A stretch of 40,343 nt of DNA from Mastigocoleus sp. MO_188.B34 (GTDB taxonomy: Bacteria; Cyanobacteriota; Cyanobacteriia; Cyanobacteriales; Nostocaceae). The notes beneath the pieces are model-generated. The model saw only the letters and a program-made list of their open reading frames with translations. It did no database searches and was not told the DNA's origin. Location of the stretch: the NCBI RefSeq assembly GCF_030065675.1, contig NZ_JASJDK010000059.1, positions 1-40,343 of the forward strand, given 5' to 3'. The translations under genes and the position numbers were made by a program. Of the stretch, positions 15,767 through 24,241 are shown in pieces; position 1 is the first letter of the stretch, and each line of letters starts with the position of its first letter.

Positions 15767-18355
15767 ATGCTGAAATCTTATTTCGATACGGAAAATAACC
15801 GTCATAAATCTTTTGAGTTACCGGGTTCAAAACCTCAATATAATCCCGACCGTCCGGGACAAGTAGAACATATTTTTCTTGATCTCAATTTGGATATTCC
15901 CAATCAAAGTTACCAAGGCAATTGTAAGATTACCTTAAATCCTATTCGTAACAATATTGACCGTTTGACTTTAGATGCTGTCAATCTCAACATTAAATCT
16001 ACACAGGTCAATGAGAGCCAGCAAAAGTTTGACTATGATGGTGAGAAGCTAGAAATCGAGCTTAACCAAAAAACCCAAATAGGTAAACAGATAATTATCG
16101 ACATTGCCTATTCTGTAGATAAACCCCAACGGGGAATTTACTTTGTTGCACCAGATAAACACTATCCGAAAAAAAATACCCAAGTTTGGACTCAGGGTGA
16201 AGATGAAGATTCCCGCTATTGGTTTCCCTGTTTTGACTACCCCGGACAATTATCAACTTCAGCAATTCGCGTCCGCGTACCCAAATCATTTATTGCTGTT
16301 TCCAACGGTAAACTAATTGCTGAGGAAGTAGATGGAGATCAAAAAATCTATCATTGGTCCCAGGAAGAAGTTCATCCGACCTACTTAATGACTTTAGCAG
16401 TCGGTGATTTTGCTGTCATTAACGATCGCTGGAATGATATTCCAGTTAGTTATTATGTAGAAAAAGGTAGAGAAGATGACGCCAAGCGCACTATGAGCAA
16501 AACTCCCAAGATGATGGAGTTCCTGAGTGCTAAATATGGTTATTCCTATCCTTATCCCAAATATGCTCAAGTCTGCGTTGAAGATTTTATTTTTGGCGGG
16601 ATGGAAAATACTTCCACCACACTTTTAACCGATAGGTGTTTGTTGGACGAAAGAGCAGCATTAGATAATCGTTTTGCAGAAAGTTTAGTCGTTCACGAAC
16701 TCGCACACCAATGGTTTGGGGATCTAGTTGTAATTAAACATTGGTCCCATGCTTGGGTAAAAGAAGGAATGGCGACTTATTCAGAAGTCATGTGGACAGA
16801 AAACGAATATGGAGCCGAAGAAGCTGCATACTATCGCTTAAAAGAAGCCCGGAGTTATTTAGCTGAAGATAGTAATCGCTATCGTCGCCCAATGGTAACT
16901 CATGTTTATCGGGAAGCCATAGAGTTATACGATCGCCATATTTATGAAAAAGGTGCTTGCGTATATCATATGATTCGTGCTGAATTAGGCGACGAGTTAT
17001 TTTGGAAAACAATTCAAACTTTTGTCGGCGATAATGCCCATCAAACCGTAGAAACAATAGATTTACTACGGGCTATTGAGAAAGCGACTGGTCGAAATTT
17101 AATGTTTCTCTTCGATCAATATGTTTATCGTGGAGGTCATCCTGACTTTAAAGTTGCTTACTCCTGGGATGGAGACGCAAATTTAGCAAAAGTTACAGTT
17201 ACTCAAACCCAAGCAAAAGCAGATGGTAACAGCAAGGATTTATTTGATCTAAAAATTCCCATCGGGTTTGGTTATAAGCAGCAAGAAGAGCCAACATCTA
17301 AAATTTTCACTGTGCGGATTAATGAACGCGAACAAAGTTTTTACTTCCCTCTGGACTCCAAGCCTGATTTTATTAGTTTTGATGCAGGCAATAATTTCCT
17401 AAAAACTGTATCTTTAGAGTACTCAATTCCAGAATTAAAAGCACAGCTAGAATTAGACCCCGATCCTATCTCTCGGATCTATGCAGCTACAGCTTTAGCA
17501 AAGAAAGGTGGCTTAGAAGCCTTGAAAGCATTAGCAGAAGCTTTGAAAAACGATCGATTTTGGGGCGTCCGCGTTGAAGTTGCAAAACAAATTGCCAAAA
17601 TCAAACTAAACCAAGCTTTTGATGCTTTGATTGTTGGTTTAGTAGACCAAAATGCTTTTGTACGCAGAGCAGTAGTTCAAGCATTAGCAGATATTAAAAC
17701 CTATGACAGTTACAAAGCTTTGAAAAATTTAGTTCAAAATGGGGATAGCAGTTATTATGTAGAAGCCTCCGCAGCCACTGCTATTGGCTCGATAGCCGCA
17801 GCTTCAGGGGAAGATGAAAAACCCAAGGAAGAAAAAGTTATCAAGTTACTCAAGTCTGTCTTACAAGAAAAAGCTGGTTGGAATGAAGTAGTCAGAAGTG
17901 GTGCTATAGCAGGTTTAGCCGAACTGAAAACTAGTGAAGCAGCTTTAAATATATTGATGGAGTATAGTAAGCCTGGAGTACCCCAAGCACTACGTTTATC
18001 TGCAATCCGCGCCTTGGGTAAAATTAGCATCGGTCAAACTCCTGCAAATTTAGAAAATATCTTAGACAAGTTAAAAGAACTGGCGAAAGAAACCTTCTTT
18101 TTAACTCAAGTTGCAGTTGCAGTAGCTTTAGGACAAATGGAAACACCCAAAGCGATAGCTATTTTGCAAACTTTGGCAAATCAAACACCAGACGGAAGAG
18201 TGCGTCGTCTTGCAGAAGAGCAAATCCCCAAAGTACAAAAAAATATTGGCTCCGATAGCGCTGTGCGTAAATTACGCGAAGAACTCGATCAAATAAAAAA
18301 GGAGAACCAGGATTTAAGGAGTCGTTTAGAAACTTTAGAAGCTAAGTCAAAGTAG
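15767..18355 (+). CDS. M1-family zinc aminopeptidase with HEAT repeats
   Basis: An 862-residue metallopeptidase. The N-terminal beta domain is followed by the substrate loop GGMENTST (277-284; GAMEN variant) and the zinc site VVHELAHQWFGD (308-319; His310, His314) with the third ligand Glu333 in WVKEGMATY, giving the correct HEXXH-x18-E spacing. Instead of the usual helical ERAP-type domain, residues about 560-830 are HEAT-like helical repeats (KNDRFWGVRVEVAKQIAKI; VDQNAFVRRAVVQALADIK). The protein ends in a short coiled coil (VRKLREELDQIKKENQDL). It removes N-terminal residues from peptides; the HEAT part probably binds partners or substrates. No signal peptide, so it is cytosolic. It is followed by a hairpin terminator at 18422. 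Confidence 0.92.
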   Translation: MLKSYFDTENNRHKSFELPGSKPQYNPDRPGQVEHIFLDLNLDIPNQSYQGNCKITLNPIRNNIDRLTLDAVNLNIKSTQVNESQQKFDYDGEKLEIELNQKTQIGKQIIIDIAYSVDKPQRGIYFVAPDKHYPKKNTQVWTQGEDEDSRYWFPCFDYPGQLSTSAIRVRVPKSFIAVSNGKLIAEEVDGDQKIYHWSQEEVHPTYLMTLAVGDFAVINDRWNDIPVSYYVEKGREDDAKRTMSKTPKMMEFLSAKYGYSYPYPKYAQVCVEDFIFGGMENTSTTLLTDRCLLDERAALDNRFAESLVVHELAHQWFGDLVVIKHWSHAWVKEGMATYSEVMWTENEYGAEEAAYYRLKEARSYLAEDSNRYRRPMVTHVYREAIELYDRHIYEKGACVYHMIRAELGDELFWKTIQTFVGDNAHQTVETIDLLRAIEKATGRNLMFLFDQYVYRGGHPDFKVAYSWDGDANLAKVTVTQTQAKADGNSKDLFDLKIPIGFGYKQQEEPTSKIFTVRINEREQSFYFPLDSKPDFISFDAGNNFLKTVSLEYSIPELKAQLELDPDPISRIYAATALAKKGGLEALKALAEALKNDRFWGVRVEVAKQIAKIKLNQAFDALIVGLVDQNAFVRRAVVQALADIKTYDSYKALKNLVQNGDSSYYVEASAATAIGSIAAASGEDEKPKEEKVIKLLKSVLQEKAGWNEVVRSGAIAGLAELKTSEAALNILMEYSKPGVPQALRLSAIRALGKISIGQTPANLENILDKLKELAKETFFLTQVAVAVALGQMETPKAIAILQTLANQTPDGRVRRLAEEQIPKVQKNIGSDSAVRKLREELDQIKKENQDLRSRLETLEAKSK

Positions 18356-18948
18356 CAACTTAAAATTTGGTTAACGATCTATCTTTTGGATTCACTTTTA
18401 ACCAAAAGGTCGGACATTTAGGTAGAGGTGCGATATATCGTATCTCTACATTTTATGTTTAAATTATTTTAAATTATTTGTATTTACACAAACAGATTTA
18501 AGAGTATTATGAATTTATCTTTCGGTATCTTTATTTCAAGTTTTAAATGTAAATTTAACTTTTGATTAACGAAACTTAAAACCTTAATTCTAATAGATAT
18601 TTATATTTTATGGTCACAACTAATGTATAAAAATATTACCTTATTGACTTCTGTTGAATCATTGTGCACCTGAGTTAATATAACTCATCTGTATGATTGC
18701 AATCATCATAAAAGATTATGGTCATAAATTTTCATCAACTAATGATAAATTCCTTATAATCTTTCAATAACTACAATACAGTCGATAAATAGTTTAAAAT
18801 CACATCACTTATTAAAGCAGCTACCCAAGTAATTTAAGGATATAAATATTACATTTATTCTGATATCAAAAAAACAATATAGAGATAGATAATTTCGCGT
18901 AAGTGATGCTACTATTTACGACGGTACTTTCAGCAATCGGAGTAAATC
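18356..18948. other. 593-bp gap after the M1 peptidase
   Basis: It contains a 9-bp inverted repeat (18366-18374 with 18398-18406, TTTGGTTAA/TTAACCAAA), the hairpin at 18422-18449, and then AT-rich sequence leading to the next gene. A GGAG ribosome site lies just before the ATG at 18949. Nothing else was recognised. Confidence 0.6.
18422..18449 (+). terminator. Hairpin terminator of the M1 peptidase gene
   Basis: A 12-bp RNA stem including two G-U pairs (18422-18433 with 18438-18449) has a UAUA loop and is followed by ATTTTATGTTT. The T run is broken, so its strength is uncertain. Confidence 0.5.
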
Positions 18949-19461
18949 ATGAATAAAACACTGCGCAATATACTTGTTGGGACTGGAATTGCAGCTGTTG
19001 GTGCAATCGGTACTAAAGCAGCGGTAGATTATTTTCAAAATCGCGGGAAAGAAGAAGTTATTGATGAGAGTGAAGGCGATGCTGAAGTCACCTCACCAGA
19101 AGAGGTTGCTTATGCAACTGTAGAAGAAAGCTCTGTTCAAGAATTTTTAGATGTGAGCTTTGGTGATGCTGGTCGTTATGTCCCCAATCGTCCGCCCAAA
19201 ATTTTTGACTATCAAGGTGAACAATATATGGTTATCTGGGCGTATGACAATAAACAAGAAAAAAATCAAATGTTGGCCTTTAAATATACTGATGCAGGCA
19301 GAAAAATGATTGCTAGTGTTGGTTACACCGGTGAAAAAACAGACTATAACTTAAATCTTGAAGATACTCCCTTTGCTATTGATGTAAATGGTAACAAATT
19401 ACAATCCGGTCAGTCTGAAACTGAAGGTAGCGAGGATGTTGACTTTGTTTTAGCTGCTTGA
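18949..19461 (+). CDS. Acidic membrane-anchored protein, unknown function
   Basis: A 170-residue protein with a good GGAG ribosome site. An N-terminal hydrophobic segment (residues 8-26, NILVGTGIAAVGAIGTKAA) is followed by a strongly acidic linker (GKEEVIDESEGDAEVTSPEE, 33-52) and a soluble domain of about 100 residues (FDYQGEQYMVIWAYDNKQEK). The C-terminus is also acidic (ETEGSEDVDFVLAA). No Cys residues or catalytic motifs are present. It is likely a membrane-tethered extracytoplasmic or stress protein, but I do not recognise the family. It is followed by a clean terminator hairpin. Confidence 0.75.
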   Translation: MNKTLRNILVGTGIAAVGAIGTKAAVDYFQNRGKEEVIDESEGDAEVTSPEEVAYATVEESSVQEFLDVSFGDAGRYVPNRPPKIFDYQGEQYMVIWAYDNKQEKNQMLAFKYTDAGRKMIASVGYTGEKTDYNLNLEDTPFAIDVNGNKLQSGQSETEGSEDVDFVLAA

Positions 19462-19495
19462 TTTAAAATTACAACTTAAATCTACCAGAAGTAAT

Positions 19496-19521
19496 GGTGG
19501 CTGTAACAGCCACCTAATTTT
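19496..19521 (+). terminator. Terminator after the acidic membrane protein
   Basis: A perfect 8-bp stem pairs GGTGGCTG (19496-19503) with CAGCCACC (19507-19514) around a TAA loop, followed by TAATTTT. It lies 35 bases past the stop codon. Confidence 0.7.
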
Positions 19522-19976
19522 ATATATTCATTATCTTTAGGTATTAACTTATCTTATTGTTAGGCAAAGAAAATTAAAGAATGTCTGTCGTAAATATAAC
19601 TAGGACAAAGTATTTTTTCTTGTGAGGTCTTTTGGAAGCTTTGAATTCTATTGGTGAAGCGTACTCGAATTGGCCACGCCCTAAACATACCATAGGTGTG
19701 CGCACCACAGGTTATATTTTGACTCAAGCCTAGCGCTGCAATTAGGGTATATTTTGGACAAATTCATACCTAAATTCTTAGATTTTTGCCATTGCTTGAT
19801 TTGATTTTGTCCAAACATATACTTAGTATAAAAATAATTATAGGTTTTTTTGCAATTGTTGTGGTGTAAAAATAAAAGTGAGGAAATTGCAAAAAACTCC
19901 CAACCCTTGTTCGGTCAAAGTTTTGGAGCACTTGTCACCCCGTGAGCGAATTTACAGTGATTCTTTCTGCAAAATG

Positions 19977-20039
19977 TAAATCTCTAAAATGGCAGTAACA
20001 AAGGATTAAATCCAATGTTTGTACAATTTTAGAGATTTA
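19977..20039. repeat. 63-bp imperfect palindrome
   Basis: Outer arms 19977-19990 and 20026-20039 are exact 14-bp complements (TAAATCTCTAAAAT and its complement). Inside, GT-ACAAA pairs with TTTGTAC with one bulge, and GGAT (20003) pairs with ATCC (20010) around TAA. The whole can fold as one long hairpin. It lies 50 bases past the stop of the minus-strand gene, so it may serve as a transcript end or be a small mobile palindrome. Confidence 0.7.
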
Positions 20040-20089
20040 GATTCAACTGGTTTTAACGGGCTCGGGTAACTAAAACATATAACACTAAG

Positions 20090-21130
20090 CTAATTAACTG
20101 TTTTTTCCTTAGCTGCATCCATCTCCCAGGTGTAATAGCCTATTTTTTTCGGTACCCTAGAGAATCTACCGATACGATAACCTCTAGATAATTCATTGAG
20201 GACGGCACTTTTAATTTCTCGCAATTGTTGCTCGTCTAAGTCCCCATAAAGCCCAGTGATAATATCAGCCACACTGAAAATTGTTCCTTTATTTTCTTCT
20301 AGAAAATCAGAAATGGCATCAATTAAGAATTTACCTTCATAGGCTCTTAGCATTGGTATACGCCTAGTTTTTGGCAGTACAAAAGGTTTACGTTTCTTTT
20401 GTTTTGCTTTAGACTTTGATTTACCTTTTTTGAGCGGTAACTTTTCTAAATCAAAGGTGTAACAACCAGGTTCCTCGGGAACTGCAGACCAATAAGTCTT
20501 TTCTTTCCCGTGGGTTAGAGAAGATTGAACTCTCCCTTTGACTACTTTAAATAAGTTTGGCTCTAAATCTCCGTAAAGCGATCGCACAATGAAATCTATA
20601 TGGCATACTCCACCAATGTGCTCTTGCAATAGCTTTTCTATTGCTTGCATTCTGGTTAGAGTTTCATATTCAGCAACCATTGGAATATCAGGAACCAACT
20701 GCTTAGATTTGTTACTTTTCTGAACAGTTGGAATTGCACGTGCAGGAGAAGAAACATCTGAATCTTGGGAAGAACCCGAACTTTTTCCTAATTCTTGCTT
20801 GGTTGATTGTTGAGTATCCTCAACTGCTTTGTTCGCTGCTGCAAGAGATTTTGGTAAAGAGTCACTGCTGCTAATAATTTCCTCAGTCGTGAGGGATGCT
20901 TCAGCGACACTAACTGGTGTTGCATCTAGTAAAGTTACAGAATTGTTTCCATTAAGACCATTGACATCGCTATTATTTGTTAGCAAAGCTTCTACATGAG
21001 CTAGTTGCGAACGTGCATTTTGATATAGAGTCTCATACTCTTTGACCAGACGAGCATAATGGTCTCGTAATCCTAGCAGTGGTTGTATAAAGTCTTGGGG
21101 GGGAGGTTTTAATTGTCCTTTTGAATTCAT
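20090..21130 (-). CDS. Protein with N-terminal coiled coil and duplicated LYGDL domain
   Basis: A 346-residue protein not recognised by name. Residues about 15-50 can form a coiled coil. Residues 70-155 are a low-complexity, Ser-rich linker. Two homologous domains of about 67 residues follow, at about 161-226 and 269-335. Each has the pattern LYGDL, then L, K, V and L at fixed spacing, a Gly, then VP, three residues, and G-x-YT. Their helical pattern (IEKLLQEH, HIDFIVRSLYGDL) resembles a winged helix. A Lys-rich stretch (KKGKSKSKAKQKKRK, 234-248) separates them, suggesting nucleic-acid contact (inference). The gene starts 11 bases after the stop of the zinc-ribbon gene on the same strand, so the two form a transcription unit. 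Confidence 0.82.
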   Translation of the reverse strand: MNSKGQLKPPPQDFIQPLLGLRDHYARLVKEYETLYQNARSQLAHVEALLTNNSDVNGLNGNNSVTLLDATPVSVAEASLTTEEIISSSDSLPKSLAAANKAVEDTQQSTKQELGKSSGSSQDSDVSSPARAIPTVQKSNKSKQLVPDIPMVAEYETLTRMQAIEKLLQEHIGGVCHIDFIVRSLYGDLEPNLFKVVKGRVQSSLTHGKEKTYWSAVPEEPGCYTFDLEKLPLKKGKSKSKAKQKKRKPFVLPKTRRIPMLRAYEGKFLIDAISDFLEENKGTIFSVADIITGLYGDLDEQQLREIKSAVLNELSRGYRIGRFSRVPKKIGYYTWEMDAAKEKTVN

Positions 21131-21141
21131 ATGTCTTTAAG

Positions 21142-21402
21142 TTAAAGTTGTGTTCTATCGTCAGTTTCACCTTTATAGGTCATTGGTACCGGTTTAGCAC
21201 GCTTATTACTAGATCTAAAGCGTGATTTCCCAGATGGCTGAGGTGGACGGCACTTTTCGCAATATAGTGGGCGAGGTCCAAAAGTTTCCCTCTCTGTAGG
21301 AGAGTTGCATTGCTTACAGACAAAATGAAAAACTCTAGTATGAATCAGACGCTTGTGTGCTCTGACCGTATACTCCTTAACATTTACGTACTTGCTTGCC
21401 AT
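21142..21402 (-). CDS. Small zinc-ribbon protein
   Basis: An 86-residue basic protein with two CXXC knuckles, FVCKQCNSP (Cys29, Cys32) and LYCEKCRPP (Cys48, Cys51), spaced 15 residues apart, as in treble-clef or ribbon zinc sites. The tail is rich in Arg, Lys and Ser ([15 protein letters not shown]), which suggests RNA or DNA binding. It is the first gene of a two-gene unit with the duplicated-domain protein 11 bases downstream, and the pair probably acts together. The family looks conserved in cyanobacteria, but I cannot name it. Confidence 0.8.
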   Translation of the reverse strand: MASKYVNVKEYTVRAHKRLIHTRVFHFVCKQCNSPTERETFGPRPLYCEKCRPPQPSGKSRFRSSNKRAKPVPMTYKGETDDRTQL

Positions 21403-24241
21403 AATTGAAAAATGTGAATTACGTTCTTACCAATATAATTATTCAAACCGACAAAATTGAATCCAGGTATAAGGAAATCAATATTTGATTTTACGACTGA
21501 ATAAATTTATTGTTAAAAAATAGTTCCTTAACATGAAAATAGACTGGCGACACAAAGGTTAATCCTCTATCTAACTTGGTCAGGACAATGATCGAAGGTC
21601 GAGTCTGCTGGGTAAAATTCCAAGAAACTAACCTCCAAAATGTTGGTGAGTATAATTACTAACTATCTGATGCTTTGAAACACTCATCCCGATAAAAATT
21701 TACTATATTTCACAACTGCAGATACACTGAACTAGCCTTTTAAACTACTCTTTTGTAGGCAATAATCTTGCTCGGTGAAGTACCCTCTCAATATATTAAG
21801 TCAAATCTAACGGCATAGTGGATAGATAATAACTGATACTGGAGAGTGAAGACTTTTGCCAATACTGAAAAGCAGAATTTACAACAGTTTTTACAAGTTA
21901 GAGAGCTATATCAGTTCGTATATAAGCACTTTCTAATTCACTACTAACTTATAAAAGCATTTACTTAGACAGTATATGAATTATAAGACTTAGAGTAAAG
22001 ATAGATCAAAATAATCTAAGTTAAATTTCATCATCTTCAATCTTTCACTTCATAAAGTGTCAAATCTGAATATATAAGCGCTGAGAAAAAGCCACATTTG
22101 GCTTGGGATAATTTTGAGAATAAAACAGCTTTTCCCATTGTGAAAGATCTGGTATTTAGTTGTGTTGACTATATGTGAGAGCATTTTTGAAATATAATTT
22201 TCCTCATTTACATAACTATTACAGCTTTTCAGCAAAGCTTTTGTTGAACTGGCTCTTGTACCACTTTAGATCTGGATGAAGGGTTTTCAAGCTTGCAATA
22301 ATTATTCACTAGCGTATAGCTATTCAGCATCAGTTAATGCCTATTAGCAACCCTCAAGCCTGATTTATATTGACATCTATGACCTTATTTAGCAAATACC
22401 TGGAAGCTAAAAAATTAAACTAGGAAGTTTTGCTCGCTTTCCAAAAACCTACTTGAAGTTTTTAGCGAAAATCACGAGGTAGAAGTTCCTTATTTACTAA
22501 TTGTAGCTTCATAACAACAGTACTATTTTGTAATGTTTATTATTTGCAATGAGTAATACTTGGTTCATTTTTGAGTTCTTAATTCCAGAAATAACTACCT
22601 TATCTAGCTGGGTCGTCAAAAATTTCAAAACAAAAATTTCAAAATATCAAGCTCCCTCAATTCCCATTTTGCAAATAAATTGCATGGAACACATCAAATA
22701 TCTTTCTTGAAATTCTACCTGATTCACCATACTAAGTGCTTTGCCATGAATCAGGTCAAATATATTTTGAGAAAAAACCTGTTGGTGCATTTTATTCCCG
22801 AAATCCTCAATTGTTTTTTGGTGAAGCGTTATATCTATTATGCAAATAGATCTACTATGAGTCATTAATATATGAAAATAATCAGCAGTTTTTGATTTTA
22901 CAAATTTTGATTTTACGAAGTCTCTAAATTTTACCTGAGAGGTACATCAGAACTAATACAGATTCAGAACTAATACAGATAAAGAGAATCCCAACTTAGC
23001 GAATCTGAATTTGTAGTGACTACAAACGAATTACTAGGGTACCGAAGTCCTGAATCAATCAAATTGTGAGAAGATTTCATATTGAAAAGGCTATTCTTAA
23101 AATAGGGTGTAGCATTGAGATAAGTAGATTAAGTTGAACGATTGCTAGTTAAAGTTGGCGCTAAACTTTAACCCTCTAAGACAAACCAGAGTTTGGTGGG
23201 GAAAAGTATTAACCATATCGTCCCACTAAAAAAGTATGATTTCTCTCAATAGAGAACCATTACCTTGAAGAGAGATTTACTTCACCGACATCTTGTAGTA
23301 CAAAACTAAGAAATTAATCCCTAATTTGCACTGCTCCATGGCTACTAATTCAGTCATACTAGTTGATTCAGTTACACTAAAGTAGTAGATACAACAAAGC
23401 TGAACCAATCTAATATGTACCGTGCGTATACTATCCACCTCACGCATATTTAGCAAATGCTAAGGTACATAATAATCAGTTCACAAAGCATTTTAAGTCA
23501 GAGTGACAGGCAAATACTGCTTGCAATCGCTTTCTTAAAAATAGCTTGTGGATGGGGTAACACACTAATTTGAACTTTCCTCTCTTTTATGAAAAGGAAA
23601 ATTAAATTTGAGTCTAGTTTTTAGCTCAATACTATATTATTTATTATCTTACATTTAATTATGCATAGCTACTTAATCAAGCATTATACTTTGCAAATAT
23701 TCTTTAATCAGATCTCATAAATCCCAATAATCTTCAATAAATATGCATAAATCACTTTTTATTATCGGATAATCTAATACAAATTAAAGAGATTTGCTGT
23801 ATATACAAAAATCAATCAAAAATATTCGCGAAATTATAAATTTATAATTGGTGTTATGGGTGTCTTGATATTAACATAATTCAAAAATCATTTATTTCGC
23901 TAAAATCATTACCTGGGGCGTAAAATAAAAGTTACTCATGGATTAATGATGATTTAGATTGAAACACAATTCTAAAATTTTTAAAATTTCAAATATAAAT
24001 TAAATTATTATAAATTAATAAACAGGTATTATAATTTTATTTTTATTAAAAGCTAACAATTATTACAATATTTTTTTTGCATTTATAATACTATCAAATT
24101 TAGATATTTACAAGTATATGCATGACATATATTTCAACTAACAATTTTTGGTCTGGGAGAGTTATTCAGATAGAAAACAAGGAATAAATTATATTATATA
24201 GTTAAGTATTTATTTATAGGGAAAATTACGGAATTCAATAA
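21403..24241. other. 2.8-kb region without a convincing gene
   Basis: Both strands are dense in stop codons. The few open frames (60-72 codons, e.g. 22050-22235 and 22647-22865 on the minus strand) lack coding character. Structure seen: a 17-bp tandem duplication CAGAACTAATACAGATT/A (22948-22981), a short hairpin near 23240 (TTCTCT/AGAGAA), and very AT-rich sequence from about 23600 to the next start codon. The stretch 21541-21640 is richer in GC and may fold. The whole could be decayed genes, long leader sequence or unannotated small RNAs. Confidence 0.6.
22948..22981. repeat. 17-bp tandem duplication in noncoding region
   Basis: CAGAACTAATACAGATT is followed directly by a second copy ending in A. 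The unit length equals that of the unrelated duplication at 15256. Confidence 0.8.

Larger units (their letters stand above)
19462..20089. other. 628-bp gap between convergent genes
   Basis: Apart from the terminator at 19496 and the long palindrome at 19977-20039, I see no gene. The stretch 19620-19760 has a somewhat higher GC content (GGCCACGCCCTAAACATACC) but no frame with coding character. Confidence 0.55.

Noticed and set aside
21578-21612. SRP (4.5S) RNA-like string: GGTCAGGAC then CGAAGGTC downstream
   Set aside because: The invariant apical loop GGAAGG and the AGCAG strand are missing and the spacing is wrong; at best a chance likeness.
22647-22865. 72-codon minus-strand and 62-codon plus-strand frames at the same place
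   Set aside because: Mutually overlapping, no ribosome site, no recognisable motif.
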